Source: Siphonodentalium dalli
Taxonomy: Eukaryota; Mollusca; Scaphopoda; Gadilida; Siphonodentaliidae
DNA: 64,000 nucleotides
Direction of reading: 5' to 3'
Assembly: GCA_032622095.1 (NCBI GenBank)
Contig: CP136065.1
Location: 217,912,151-217,976,150 of the forward strand
Shown: positions 38,819-50,339 of the stretch, one piece after another
How the letters are laid out: every line of letters begins with the position of its first letter
How positions within the stretch are numbered: the first letter of the stretch is position 1
Translations under genes and position numbers: made by a program
The notes under the pieces: model-generated
The model's database searches: none
Told to the model about the DNA's origin: nothing
Seen by the model: the letters and a program-made list of their open reading frames with translations, nothing else

Positions 38819-39250
38819 GATAACTATTACTTGTAATCACTATTATTCGTATGGGACGTGAATCGTGAAAATCTACAAAAGCATCCACCAGTAATACTGA
38901 AAACGATAACCTATTACTAGTAATAACCATTATTCGTATAGGACATGAATCGTGAAAATCTACAAAAGCATCCACCAGTAATAATTCAATCAATAACTAT
39001 TACTAGTAATCACCATTATTCGTGTGGGACATGAATCGTGGAAATATACAAAACATCCACCAGTAATAATGAAAACGATAACTATTACTAGTAATCACCA
39101 TTATTCGTTTGGGACATGAATCGTGAAAATCTACAGAAGAATCCACCAGTAATACTGAAAACGATAACTATTACTAGTAATCACCATTATTCGTGTGGGA
39201 CATGAATCGTGAAAGTCTACAAAAGCATCCACCAGTAATACTGAAAACGA
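38819..39250. repeat. 86-bp tandem repeat, five copies
   Basis: The motif CATCCACCAGTAATA recurs at 85-87-bp spacing (38885, 38972, 39057, 39143, 39229), preceded each time by GGGACATGAATCGTG and ACTATTACTAGTAATCACCA. Copies are about 90% identical. Confidence 0.92.
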
Positions 39251-39256
39251 CTGCAG

Positions 39257-39399
39257 AAGACCATAATTTAGAACCTTATTTATTATCCACCGCTTTGGGG
39301 GACGAAAGCATGGACTCTCGTTATCAGAAACAATCATTGGATTTTGCTCGACTGACACAAATTGAAAGTAAGTTCAAACGTCCTACTGTTGATATCTGA
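39257..39399 (+). CDS. Possible host exon of unknown gene
   Basis: Right after the 86-bp repeat, a CTGCAG (39251-39256) could act as acceptor. The following frame encodes a mixed-composition peptide (EDHNLEPYLLSTALGDE, then MDSRYQKQSLDFARLTQIES) quite unlike its surroundings and ends in TGA at 39397-39399. A consensus donor AAAGTAAGT lies at 39365-39373, so it could instead be an internal exon of about 111 bp ending at 39367. There is no strong polypyrimidine tract before the acceptor. An AATAAA lies about 65 bp after the stop. I do not recognise the protein; chance is possible. Confidence 0.3.
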
Positions 39400-40384
39400 C
39401 CATCACAATTTCCTCCTAGTAAAATGATCGTGGGTACACTCGAATTAAATTATGATGGAAAATAAATCAATGCTAGTTTTGCAGCCTGTTCTCCCGAAAA
39501 TAAGCACGTTGACGGATTATGATATGATTTGTTTTAAGTTCATAATCGGCATAGAATCGCATCAATTTGAGTCCATAACGAAGCGAAAATGAGAGTGTTT
39601 AGTACCATTATCGACTCATTAAAACCTATTATACGTTCGTTATGGATGGACAATAACACGAATAAACCAACCCACATATTCCAGATGTACTGGTACGCTC
39701 TTTAAATGTGTTTTCATTGTGTCCGGCGCATTAGGACGGACCAACGGATAAAAGTCCATGCCCTGTCGGCTTATTTCAGAATCAAATAATCCAATATGAA
39801 ACTATGTGAATAATATAGGTCGATTATGAACCTATTTGCGCGAGGATATGTTGCGTTTATGTGTTGCGTTTATGTGTTAAATTGGATGGGGCACTATAAA
39901 CGACTTTAAAACCTCTAACAGCAAACAACATGGTTCTTAAAAGTGACAACGGACACTTGGTACATATATTAACTGTTTTATAAATATATAATATTCCAGC
40001 AACGATTTCCTCGTGAACTTTTCGGTGTGCGGGCATCCGTGGAGTTGCCCTCATCGACTAGAGACCGATAGCTAATTTCGCTTAATTTCAAAGTAAACAT
40101 AGGGAAGGAATCTATTCGACACAGCGTGCTGCTGCATCAAGATCGACAATCAATACCCCTCGAAAGGGCACGACAGACGTGTTGTGAATGAACCAAAAGG
40201 ACGCTTAAGTGCGGTGCTCCCTCTGTATAGGTCCCAACATTCCATGTAGCCAGGATTATTCTCGTAACATAGTCCCTAATTACTTGGCGAAATTAAAGAT
40301 GCTTCTCAATCAAATGTAAATAAACACTGGTGCGCGAATTACATTAAATGGTTCGATCCTGGTAATCAAACTATAAGAAGTGCA
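39400..40384. other. Intergenic sequence with a dispersed AT-rich repeat (reverse)
   Basis: 39540-39850 is a reverse-oriented member of a family also at 42985-43200, 52055-52210/54017-54190, 57240-57500 and 57640-57920. Its landmarks are CGCGCAAATAGGTTCATAAT, TGAAATAAGC and GTGAAAACACAT. The rest is unique and without a recognisable gene. Confidence 0.55.
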
Positions 40385-41031
40385 TGTACTAAATCAATGT
40401 GGGATACCGTGTTATCCAGCAGGATACACATATGCATGTACATGTACTAAATCAATGTGGGATACCATGGTATCCAGCAGGATATGCATGTACATGTACT
40501 AAATCAATGTGGGATACCATGGTATCCAACAGGATATGCATGTACATATACTAAATCAATGTGGTAAAGTATGGTATCCAGCAGTCTACAAATGTACATG
40601 TACTAAATCAATGTGGGATACCATGGTATCCAGCAGTCTACACATGTACATGTACTATACTAAATCAATGTGGGATACCATGGTATCCAGCAGGATATGC
40701 ATGTACATGTACTAAATCAATGTGGTAAAGTATGGTATCCAGCAGTCTACAAATGTACATGTACTAAATCAATGTGGGATCCCATGGTATCCAGCAGTCT
40801 ACACATGTGCATGTACATGTACTATACTAAATCAATGTGGGATACCATGGTATCCAGCAGTCTACACATGTACATGTACTAAATACATGTGGGATACCAT
40901 GGTATCCAGCAGTCTACACATGTACTAAATAAATGTTGGATAACATGGTATCCAGCAGTCTACATATGTACATGTACTAAATAAATGTGGGATACCATGG
41001 TATCCAGCAGTCTACACATGTGCATATACAG
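40385..41031. repeat. About 53-bp tandem repeat with a palindromic core, 12 copies
   Basis: Twelve copies spaced 49-63 bp apart of TGTACTAAATCAATGTG then the 16-bp palindrome GGATACCATGGTATCC then AGCAG and either TCTACACATG or GATATGCATG. Length variation comes from extra TGTACATG blocks, themselves palindromic. Short forward open frames across it only read the repeat. Confidence 0.92.
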
Positions 41032-41594
41032 CTCTTGTTGTTGGTGTTATTATTATGTTGTTACAATTAAACGGACTCACTACCGTCTAGCTTCAAATTA
41101 ACCAAGGCAAGCTCACATTTATCGTATTCCGGGTATTAAATTGGGGGACATGACAATTTGCGGGATGGGATGGAATACGGAAATCGCTAACTTCTGTGCT
41201 TATCAGTATTCAACCCCTAATTATAAAGTTCATACACATGGAAACAGTTTTTTCTCAGCCTATGTGGCCATTGTGACTGCAACACATGGATAATCAAAGA
41301 TTTATATCTACAAACACCATCAAGCTTCCCTTAGATGATAGATCATTGTGCCGAAAACACATAGCTCCATAATTCTTACACCATACCTGATTAGTCTGTC
41401 ATCCCAACATATCATAATGCCTACACCATAACTGATTAGCATGTCAACCTGGTTGTCATCAGCATCAACTCATACCGATTCCAATCATCCATCGGTGATC
41501 AATTAATCATATGTCAAAAGTAAGTAACCGATGAAAATGTCACAACCTGGAGGTTAAATCCCCGATTAATGCATTTACTCCTCTTAGTTCAGTG
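41032..41594. other. No recognisable feature
   Basis: Unique sequence between the 53-bp repeat and a TTAA MITE; no structure seen apart from short partial duplications of ACACCATAACTGATTAG at about 41375-41450. Confidence 0.45.
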
Positions 41595-42041
41595 TTAAAC
41601 GGACTTGGCTCATTCGAACCTCCAAATATTTTTCTACGTAATTTCGAACGACGGATACGATAGGTCGATAAATAAACGAACTATTGATATATCGGCTTCA
41701 CGTGCTCTGAAAAACACTTACCAAAGTCACGGCCATTTTTCAGCAGTGTTCAACTTTTCGCCATAGGTCAGACAAACGCTCTTTATTGTTACCATATCAG
41801 GAATAGACTACAACGGAACGCTCTTTTCTGTTCCATGTCGCGCAAATGGCGGTTTTTATTTTGGGACCCAACCACCGTATTCAGTTGTATTTTACATTAC
41901 TGCAATGCGACTTTTTTGGGTTACAGAATGCTCGTAGAAAGGTAGTTCAGATATTTATCGACCTATTTCGGTACTGAGAAAAATTCAAAAGAGAATAATA
42001 TTATGTGTATTTTGGAGCGGTAAACCGCCACGTGGCTTTAA
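41595..42041 (+). mobile_element. About 445-bp TTAA-flanked MITE, copy 2
   Basis: Starts TTAAACGGACTTGGCTCATT and ends CGCCACGTGGCTTTAA, with the same internal landmarks as the 19399-19845 and 63418-63856 copies. Several single-base indels relative to those copies break any shared open frame. Confidence 0.85.
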
Positions 42042-43509
42042 TACAAACTGAATGCCTACGTATATATATGCCAATATTGTATCACAAAATCAGCTTGTGA
42101 CAACCTTGTTTGTCCTCAGATTCTTTATACTGGTTATTCTTGTAGTTACCGATAGTCACACTGGTGTTTAAGTCAGTTTGTCAGCACCACACTCTCAGAA
42201 CCCCACAATGATCTGGACTAAGGCTGGTATGCTTTCAGAGTTTCAGCATATATCCAGTCTGTATTGTATATAGATGTACTATATTATTGTCAGACATTAG
42301 GTGACTTGTTATTATAAATTCAATTTGATCTCTTAAGAGTAAGTTAGTTTTATTATATACTGTAGCATCTCATTCGCAACTCGATTTTGGACAGATACCT
42401 TCAACATGCCTCGGAAACATACGTTCTTACCTTACAGTCACATTTGCAACATGACTTGGGTAAATAATAGCTTCACTATAGGTCTCTAAGTGATTGTTAT
42501 AGCATTACTATGTTGTTTGTGTAGTTAATACGTGTTGAGAACTGTTACAGAGCTTATATCTCGATTATTAACACGTGTTAATATGGTGTTGTTTTTTTAC
42601 ATACCTTCCTGCAATGTGTTAAGTAACCATCTCCATCCCCACGGAGTGACTGATATCCCATCATACATGAGATAAGGATCACTGCTAATCCAATGTGCAC
42701 TAATAAAGAGTGTTTCTATGAGTTTATTCCTAATCTGTTCAATAAGGATATCATCTATACTAGTACCAGTGTCCATTGTCCAAGTTTGGGACATAATTAT
42801 TTATATGTACATGTAATTGGAATAATAAGGTTCAATTCATGATGCATACCATTCGATCAGAGGCTTGATTCTATGTAAGAAATTAATTTCCTATTCATAG
42901 TCTTATTGAATATAGTCATTGTTAACCTGGTGATAAATAATCTGAAATTCGTTTGTGGCACCGAAGAAGTTCTATAGCCGAACAACATATCCTCGCGCAA
43001 ATAGGTTCATAATCGACCTATAATATTCACATAGGTTCATATTGGATTATTTTATTGTGAAATAAGCTCATAGTGGATTTATATCCGTTAACCCGTGTTA
43101 TGGCGCGGGCCACAGTGAAGACACATTGTATAGAGCGTACATCGTCAATCGTGAGTTGTTTATTCGTGTTATTTTCCGCCTACAATTAGAGTATAATACT
43201 GTGAATGGCTTTAAATTCGTTGGTATAAATTTCGGTTCAGCCATTTATGAATTTTCGTGGGTTCGTAAATTCGTGGGTCTGCCAGTACTAACTGTCGCCT
43301 CCAAACCCCAAGTCCAACTAACAGAAGTGCAGACACATCGGCGATCCGTCGGAAATTGCGCATCCGCACTGTGGGCGTATAATTAATTAGCATGTCGCGT
43401 GTCCATGCTTTTGTTGACGACTATTGAAAATGTTAACAACGGGATTGTATAACAAAAACCTACATAACCTGGGTGAAAGCACAGGTCGCCTGGTGCGATA
43501 CCACTATAA
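42042..43509. other. Intergenic sequence with one dispersed repeat member
   Basis: 42985-43200 belongs (forward) to the AT-rich family with CTCGCGCAAATAGG, ATGGCGCGGGCCACAGTGAA and GACACAT. No coding frame recognised elsewhere; a 43126-43386 open frame lies partly in that repeat and is dismissed. Confidence 0.55.
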
Positions 43510-46342
43510 TCTATATCTATATTTGCGAATGTCTGTCTGTCTGTCTGTCTGTGTTCTATAGAAATTCACAGGGGACCATCTAGATGATGCCAAAGGGGTC
43601 TACTAGGGGTAGCTTTTTACGAGAAAGATAATGGTCGGGGTTAGAATTTTCTAAAGTGACGCCGTTGTTGTCAGGGGCAGAAAAGGGGGAGGGGCAGAAA
43701 ATAATTTGTCGCCGATTGCCACCAAACATATATAATCATCCCCATAACATGAGGAATCTAATGGCGTGGTTTAAATATGGCAAAAGTCGCGCCGTTCGCA
43801 TCAGGGGTGCCCGGAAGGGGGGGGGGGGCAGTTGTTTTTTTCTGTCGCCGATTGCCACGAAACTTACATATAATCATCCCCATGATATGAAGAATCCAAC
43901 GGTGTGGTTTAAATTTGTCAAAAGTGGCGTCGTTTGAGTCAGGGATGAGTGGAAGGGGAGAGGGGCACCAAAATTGATAAAACTTATTTTAGCGCCGATT
44001 TCCACCAAATTGATATATATTCTTCTTCATGATACAAGGAATCTAATTGTGCGATTTAACAACGCCAAATTGTTGTTTTTGGATGAGAGATTGGGAGGGG
44101 TGGGCACTAAATTTGATAATAAGTCGCCGATTGCCACCACACTTATACGAAATCATCCCCATGGTATGGGGAGTTTAATGATGTGGATTTTATCTGTCAA
44201 ATGTGGCCTCATTCGAGTCAGCGTTGCATTGAATGGGACAGGGGCACCAAAATTGATGCACAATTTTTTTAGCGCCAATTTCCACCAAATTGATACACGT
44301 TCTTATCCATGATACGAGGAATCTAATCGTGATTTAATAGTGATTTAAAGACGCCATAGTGGTGCTGTTTGGGTGAGAGATGGAGAGGGGAGGGATTGGC
44401 ACCAAATTTGATAAAAACAAATTGTTTAGTCGCCGATTATCACCAAACTTATAAACAATCATCTCCATGATATCAGGAGTGTAATCGTGTGGTTTAAGGA
44501 TGTCACAAGTGGGGCCACTCGAGTCAGTGGTGTATAGAGATGAGAGGGACACAAATCTTATACCTATATGTTCAGTGCCGATTTCCACCAGATTGATACA
44601 TATTCTTCTCCGTGATACGAGGAATCTTATCGTGTGGTTTAGATACACCAAATTGGTCTCCTATGGGTGAGAGATATGGGGACCTCAATTTGATAAGATT
44701 TTCACCAATTTCATATATATATGCATCTCTAATGAGTCTTAGTGTGTGCAGCTTGAGTCCGAAATAGGGACGGGATGGTCACCAAAACTGATACAAAATA
44801 TTTTTAGTACCAATTACCATCAAATTCAGACACGTTCTTCTCAAATGATACCAAGAAATAAAATCGTTTCTGTCTTTTTGTCTGTCTGTGTGCGTTCTAT
44901 ATATAACTTCACGCGATACAATCGAGATGGCACCAAGGCGTTCTAAGAGGGGTAACTTTTTACAAGGAAGATAATGGTGCGGGTTAAAATTTTCTAAAAT
45001 GACGCTGTTGGTGGGAGGGGAAATTAAAAAAATATGGTGAAATAGTTTTGTCGCTGATTTCCACGAAACGAATACATAATGACCTTCGCAATATGGCGTT
45101 GTTCGAGTCAGCGTTGCATCAACAAATGATTTAATAAACCAAATTCCACCAAATTCATACACGTTTTTCTCTAATGATAAACCATGAATTAAATCACATT
45201 TGGTGTCGATTGCGTCACGGATGGCGAGCGGATATGCACTATCATTGATAAGATTGCTATTCGCCGATATCCACATATAAGTTATATACAGTCACCAGGC
45301 CATCTCCATATCATTTTAAGTAGTTGGGCGTTCACATTTCACAATCCCGACATATGGTGACCCACATAAGTCACTTGAACAATTATATCTTCTTAACAGT
45401 CATATTTATATGGGAATGGCAATCAAGGCATTCACACAATGAGCTAGCAAAAAGAGATAAATAGAAGAAGCCTTAAACGTATATTTATCATTCTATTGAA
45501 GAGATACATATATTCGTGCAAACTGAGAGACCTCGAACCGTCAGAGGATTGCATAGATATAATAACAAAATTTAGTCTGTTCCACTCAATACAGTTTCCA
45601 CAAAATGTTACAATTTGTCAAGAGATATGGATGGCATGTTCAAAAATAGTGGTCACAGTGTGCAGTCAAATATAGTTTCTTCTGATATACAAGAAAATGC
45701 AGTTAGTAGCACTTAGTAGCAGTTAGTAGACTTTTCAGGATCCTACCAATACTGACATCTGACAATGGTTTTTAGAACAGACTCGTCGACTGACATAAAC
45801 AACTCAAAATATCGCTCTGTGCATGGCACATGTAGCTGATATATGTACGCAGCAACATTTCGTTTAAACTAAGTATATTTACCCAATATATTGCACCATG
45901 AACAGAGGAGCACCTGGAAATTTCTTTGAAACATCTGTACCTTCATGGAGGTATGATAGCCAGGTGTCCTCGAGATCTTAGTCCAACCCACTAGATTGAT
46001 TGATACATCTCAATATGTAAAACCCAATTATCATATTTTATCGAACTAATGTGTTTATGATATATATATATATATATGATATTATATCGTCTAATGTATA
46101 CGTAGTTGTAAATAAATAAATACTTCATTATTGGTGGAACGGATTAATCGCGATAAACATAATGACAATTGACAAGGTGAGCCACTACTTATATTCCATG
46201 ACTGTAATAATCATGTTTTGTGATGCTATTTGAATATACAATTTATGAGAAAACGTATAACACTTTAAGCAAGAGCATTCTCTATTCCCAACAAATATCC
46301 ACAGCATACATTAACCTGGGCAACGCCGGGTAACCATGCTAG
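43510..46342 (+). mobile_element. Helitron-like non-autonomous element
   Basis: The left end is TC followed by TATATCTATATTTG and a (GTCT)n run. The right end is a GC hairpin CCTGGGCAACGCCGGG, a short spacer and CTAG (46339-46342), with A before the left end and T after the right end. TC...hairpin...CTAG between A and T is the Helitron signature. There is no Rep/helicase. The interior to about 45.3 kb is diverged tandem repeats; the right third includes a dispersed repeat inverted relative to 37.56-37.74 kb. The flanks form a short inverted repeat (GGTGCGATACCAC), meaning it landed in the centre of a palindrome. Confidence 0.7.
43690..45300. repeat. Diverged tandem repeats of about 145 bp inside the Helitron-like element
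   Basis: The core GTCGCCGATTGCCACCAAAC or AGCGCCGATTTCCACCAAAT recurs at about 43706, 43843, 43993, 44124, 44270, 44431, 44576 and more weakly at about 44815 and 45051. Each copy is followed by ATAATCATCCCCATGATATG-like and GTGGTTTAAA-like tracts and a G-rich block. Spacing is 131-161 bp. The two core types alternate in the middle, hinting at a roughly 280-bp dimer. Identity is low, so the array is old. Confidence 0.8.
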
Positions 46343-47512
46343 TACTATATATAATCGAAGTGGTGGTATCGCACCAGGGGACCTGAGGTGAAAGTCACTC
46401 ACTTCTCATAACATAACTCCCTAGGCTTTGAATGTACATCGGGTCAATAGAGTTACATGATTGTACCTCCCGGGTGACATTCTCAAAATAGCGACCGCGA
46501 TACTTTCGAAGATAACATTTTGTGTGGGTTTTTTAATTTCGTGGTTATCAACAACCACGAAAATCACGAAAATTGGACCACCATGAATAAATGTACTTTT
46601 ACAGTAAGTTATTATGAGTCGATAATGGCACTATAACGCTTCCATTTTAAGTTCGTTATAGAAGTCGATCTCGCGCAACAGACAATATTTATATCGATAA
46701 AGTCTTATTACCAGTGGGCGGTGCTACTACTGTGGGCGTGGTCTCTGTGGAAAGCTCCATTGTCCTAACGATTCACTAACAAGTGATTAATTACGGATCA
46801 AACTTTCACATTTGAAACATTCGCACATGTGAAGTAACCACAAAGGTATACCGCACGTCGGGTGGCGCTATTCGGTAACATTGCCAACCAAGCATGATTT
46901 TTTGCTTATCACAACTCGCATTTAATCGGCTGACCTCGGAGATTAACCAGTTTAAACTGGTTAGAATAGAGGTATATCTTAAAGCGGCCCGACATGCAGT
47001 CTTCACATCGGCAGCGAACGCGGAGAGGTTGAAACTACAAACTACAAACCATCCAACAGAATGATTGCATGAAATTTGCAAATCCAACAATTCCACATGA
47101 CGTGGCCCAAACTATATACACATGGAATACATGTTAACAGACATATAAAATGTCGACTTATCTAATTAAATCGCCTGTCCCTGATGAGTAGTCGGCGAAT
47201 AAAAATAGACACGAAACACTAGCTTATAGTGACTATCCAAATGCATAGCATAGTGTCGGGCACCACGGTACATACGCTACCTCCAGTCAATGGCTTTCGG
47301 TTGGATGTACATACACCATCTTATATACAAACTCGACGATGAACCTAATACAAATCGTAATATACATGTAAACCGATAACGTTCTGCTTTTCGGGATAAC
47401 AGGCTGAGCTGAAAGCTATGCAGCGTGCAATGATCGTTATTATGCCCATTATCTCTATGGGAGGGTTTGTTCTTCCTATTATTTTCTCTAACGTTTCGCA
47501 GTGCGCTCACAT
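46343..47512. other. No gene recognised; one long palindrome
   Basis: The only structure is an 18-bp perfect palindrome AACCAGTTTAAACTGGTT at 46945-46962 and a fragment of the AT-rich dispersed family near 46612-46690. Reverse open frame 46806-47096 has no recognised motif. Confidence 0.45.
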
Positions 47513-47956
47513 GTTACACTGGTGTAAATGTTTTCCATAGGCCTCAGTGCTAACGTTTTAGCGTATACTGTTTGCAATATAAACTTTGGGCCAAAACTTT
47601 TCTTTAAATCTGAAAAATTGACATTTAGGGAAACTTTTTGCGCAAAAAAATCATGTCTGTCTAGCAGGGAATTCGCCTTTAAATCTTGTGTTTTCGTAAC
47701 TAGTGTCAGAGCCGCATAAAAAAATACTGTCATATTTTAGACCACACCAAAAAATTCAAACTTCACTACAGAGGGTTAATACAATGGATATTTTACCTAT
47801 GGGAAATCATAGGGAAGAGGTGTGATGATTTTTTTTAATGCAAAAAGCACACAAGGCTATTGACCAATCAGTGCCCAGTGTCTATTTTATTCTCTCCTAT
47901 ATATTCCTCCCGCATCCGCTAGATGTCACTCCGAACCTTATTTACACCAGTGTAAC
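47513..47956. mobile_element. Possible MITE with 17-bp terminal inverted repeats
   Basis: GTTACACTGGTGTAAAT (47513-47529) recurs exactly inverted at 47940-47956. Each end is itself nearly palindromic (TTACACTGGTGTAA). The 410-bp interior is non-coding. No clear target duplication is visible, so a chance pair of palindromes cannot be excluded. Confidence 0.5.
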
Positions 47957-48145
47957 GGCTTCGTCTCTTATCACGAACAGTGCCATATAGGATACAACGC
48001 CTGGCCCATAAGTCACCTTGTTGACCATCCGCACGACTGGGGCGTAAAGTCCATGAGATGACCTGCTGGCTTCGTCTCTTGTCATGAACAGTGACCTTTA
48101 TGACACAGCGTCTGGTCGAGATGTCACACGTATAACATCCGCACG
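47957..48145. repeat. Two-copy 112-bp direct repeat
   Basis: GGCTTCGTCTCTT, ACGAACAGTG/ATGAACAGTG and ACCATCCGCACGA/ACATCCGCACGA recur with 112-bp spacing (47957 and 48069). Function unknown; non-coding. Confidence 0.75.
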
Positions 48146-48765
48146 AGGGATGTGTTTGGCTCCATTACTAAAACATGGCTACACTTCCGATTGGATTGTA
48201 TATTGTTCCCGGTAGTATGAGGCTATGATTGATGCTGTATTTTTCGGCACTTGGGTTTGCTGTTTGGCACATGGATGTTTCGGCACCAGATTTGTCGGCA
48301 CTTCGGACGTTTTATTCTACAACATAAATCATATCTAAATTGCGAATTCTCATATTTTGGATGTCCAAATATCAGAATACTAACAGAAAAGTATCTTGAA
48401 CCATATATCTATAATGCCAAATGTACTGAAATTGGCATCACTTTTCGGAACCCACAACAAGAAAACATTGAGAAAACATGCAATGCGCTATGCAAGTAGT
48501 AAAATCCGAGTCATCTTGAGGCTTCAGTGCTCATATACACGTGTGCGTTTTCTGAACTAGCTGAAATTACATTGTATGTGAAGTCTACAATAGCATGGAC
48601 TACGTTTTCGTGGCAAGTAGCTGGATCATGACATGAATCTGTCAGATTCGATGGGGGTTTTATTCTGAGTTTAAACAATTTATTATTGCATCATTATATC
48701 TAGAATTGCCCGATTGCCTATACTATAATAACGTCACAAATAAAATATAAACCAAGTGCCGAAAC
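48146..48765. other. No recognisable feature
   Basis: Unique sequence. A stretch near 48250-48310 contains scattered TTCGGCAC words matching the inverted motif of the next minisatellite. No gene seen. Confidence 0.45.
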
Positions 48766-48975
48766 GTCTTCAATGAAATGCCGAAACGTCCAGGTGATTG
48801 GACGGAAACAACCAAGAGCCTGAAAACCCAGGTACCGAAACGTCCTCACAACCAGGTGACGAAAAGTCTTCACAACCAGGTGCCGAAAGGCCCAGGTGCC
48901 GAAACGTCCTCACAACCAGGTGACGAAAAGTCTTCACAACCAGGTGCCGAAACGTCCAGGTGCCGAAACGTCCGC
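48766..48975. repeat. Short irregular minisatellite (GGTGCCGAAACGTCC motif)
   Basis: The motif GTGCCGAAACGTC or GTGACGAAAAGTC recurs about eight times separated by TTCACAACCAG or CCAG spacers. Overlapping open frames on both strands are products of the repeat. Confidence 0.85.
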
Positions 48976-49789
48976 CACCCCTGTGATCTAGTCCAGGTGT
49001 CACTTGTATGCACACCTCTTGTGTTACTTGCTCGGTCGCACGTGGACCTCATTCGTTCACTATAGAGTGGCTACCATTCATAGTATACAACCATATCCAC
49101 CGCTCACTACCTCTGCCTACTATATATGCATAAAGCCTGCCTAATAAACGTTACGTTTATTGCGACAATGTAGCTTTATTAGGCAACGTAGCTTTATTTG
49201 GTTTGTACTACCTCCATGACGTAATTGCACATGCCAATTGCGCATATAGCTAGGGATGTCAACCTACCTAAATGACGTCATTGTGATTTTGGGACGTTTT
49301 CGTCGTCCATAATTCACCGCAATTGATACACAATTCGTGAACGGATGTGTTTTCGTTCTAAAACATCTATAAACCATTAGTACAAAGCCAGCTTAGAATA
49401 ACTATAAAAAACCCAACGAACTATTTCGCTCCAAGCTGCAGTCCCATTGTGCATGTCATGAATGTTAATTAGTTCGCTTGACCTAACAAATATAAGGGCG
49501 TCATCGAAGTAACAAATGTAAAAACTGAGGAAAATGACAGATTTACTTCACAAAAAGCAAGTTTTGTGTGATGGATAAATAAAATATGTAGCTAATGTTG
49601 TCGCTGAAGCTATGTCCCGCTCGGGGGATTTAACATCTATTGGACTCGGCAGAGCCTCACCCAATATATGCTCAAACCCCCCTCACGGACATAAACAGTT
49701 AAGCGACGACACTAGCTACATATTCTGTATGTACAATTTGTTCCCGCCTCGTGCATCACTAAAAAATTATTCCATTCTATATCGATATG
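48976..49789. other. Presumed intron upstream of the GPCR exon
   Basis: AT-rich sequence with a small hairpin (CCTAATAAA..TTTATTAGG, about 49140-49180). The polypyrimidine stretch TATTGTTTCAG at 49791-49801 closes it as a splice acceptor for the GPCR exon. No upstream TM1-TM2 exon was recognised. Confidence 0.45.
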
Positions 49790-49801
49790 TTATTGTTTCA
49801 G

Positions 49802-49901
49802 GTTGGTGGTATGGTGCTTTTCTGTGTAAAGCCGTTCCCTACCTACAAGGCGTGTCCGTCCATGCGTCTGTAAATACAATGGCGGCGATAGCGGTTGACA
49901 G
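49802..49901 (+). CDS. Internal exon of a class A (rhodopsin-type) peptide GPCR, TM3 region
   Basis: A 100-bp exon between acceptor TTGTTTCAG (ending 49801) and donor GTAAAC (from 49902). The frame reads WWYGAFLCKAVPYLQ, then GVSVHASVNTMAAIAVDR. This matches transmembrane helix 3 of rhodopsin-family receptors: the conserved Trp in the first extracellular loop, the disulphide Cys at the start of TM3 (LCK), PYLQGVSV, and IAVDR, the first two residues of the D/E-R-Y motif that contacts G protein. The PYLQ.VSV pattern is typical of neuropeptide receptors (orexin, NPFF or SIFamide type); the exact family is not assignable from one exon. The intron falls within the Arg codon of DRY, a position used in many peptide GPCR genes. 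TM1-2 and TM4-7 must lie in other exons outside this window or unrecognised. Confidence 0.85.
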
Positions 49902-49943
49902 GTAAACACGATAGACATTAACATCCACTGTGGATCAGTTCGA

Positions 49944-50216
49944 TTAACCCTTCCATGACTAGAGCTACCTGAAATTTTGCGAAACTCCTGTACCAATGCA
50001 TTTTCTTATATATGCGAGTCTCCCTCATGGAGCTTCGCATATATAAGAAAATACATTGGCCTAACAATATGTACATGTACATTGAACTTGTAAGCCAGTG
50101 CATATATAGTCGTATATATGCGATGCTCTCTGTGGTAGACTCGCATCTAAAAGAGAATACACGCGCACAGGATCCATAATGTTGCACCAGCGCAGTTACC
50201 GCCATGAAAGGGTTAA
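49944..50216. mobile_element. TTAA-flanked foldback MITE (CATG-end subfamily), copy 4
   Basis: TTAA at 49944-49947 and 50213-50216, with ends CCCTTCCATGACTAGAGCT and AGTTACCGCCATGAAAGGG. The interior holds the complete first hairpin (ATGCATTTTCTTATATATGC ... GCATATATAAGAAAATACAT), a spacer and a second hairpin around CGTATATATGCGATGCTCTC. This is the best preserved two-hairpin member of its subfamily. It lies 43 bp downstream of the GPCR exon, inside the next intron. Confidence 0.85.
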
Positions 50217-50264
50217 TGTTGAGACAACCTGACAAATATCTTTTGAAATCGACTATTCCAGTAT

Positions 50265-50333
50265 TGGATAGCTCAGTTGGTTAGTAGGCCGACCGCGATC
50301 AGGGTAGTCGGTTCTAATCTGACAGTGTCGGTA
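50265..50333 (+). ncRNA. tRNA-like segment, probable SINE head
   Basis: Contains a good pol III A box (TAGCTCAGTTGG, 50269-50280) and, 30 bp on, a B-box-like GGTTCTAATC (50310-50319; the usual G is T). The arms do not close into a normal acceptor stem, so it is not a functional tRNA gene but a tRNA-derived repeat head. No second copy of the tail is visible here. Confidence 0.5.
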
Positions 50334-50339
50334 TACGTT

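Noticed and set aside
43126-43386. Forward open frame of 86 codons
   Set aside because: Partly inside a dispersed AT-rich repeat, no recognisable motif, no splice framing.
47528-47733. Overlapping open frames on both strands
   Set aside because: They fall in the interior of a putative MITE and show no protein features.
48766-48975. Hammerhead-like CGAAACGTC words
   Set aside because: No CTGATGA box or stem II accompanies them; they are minisatellite units.
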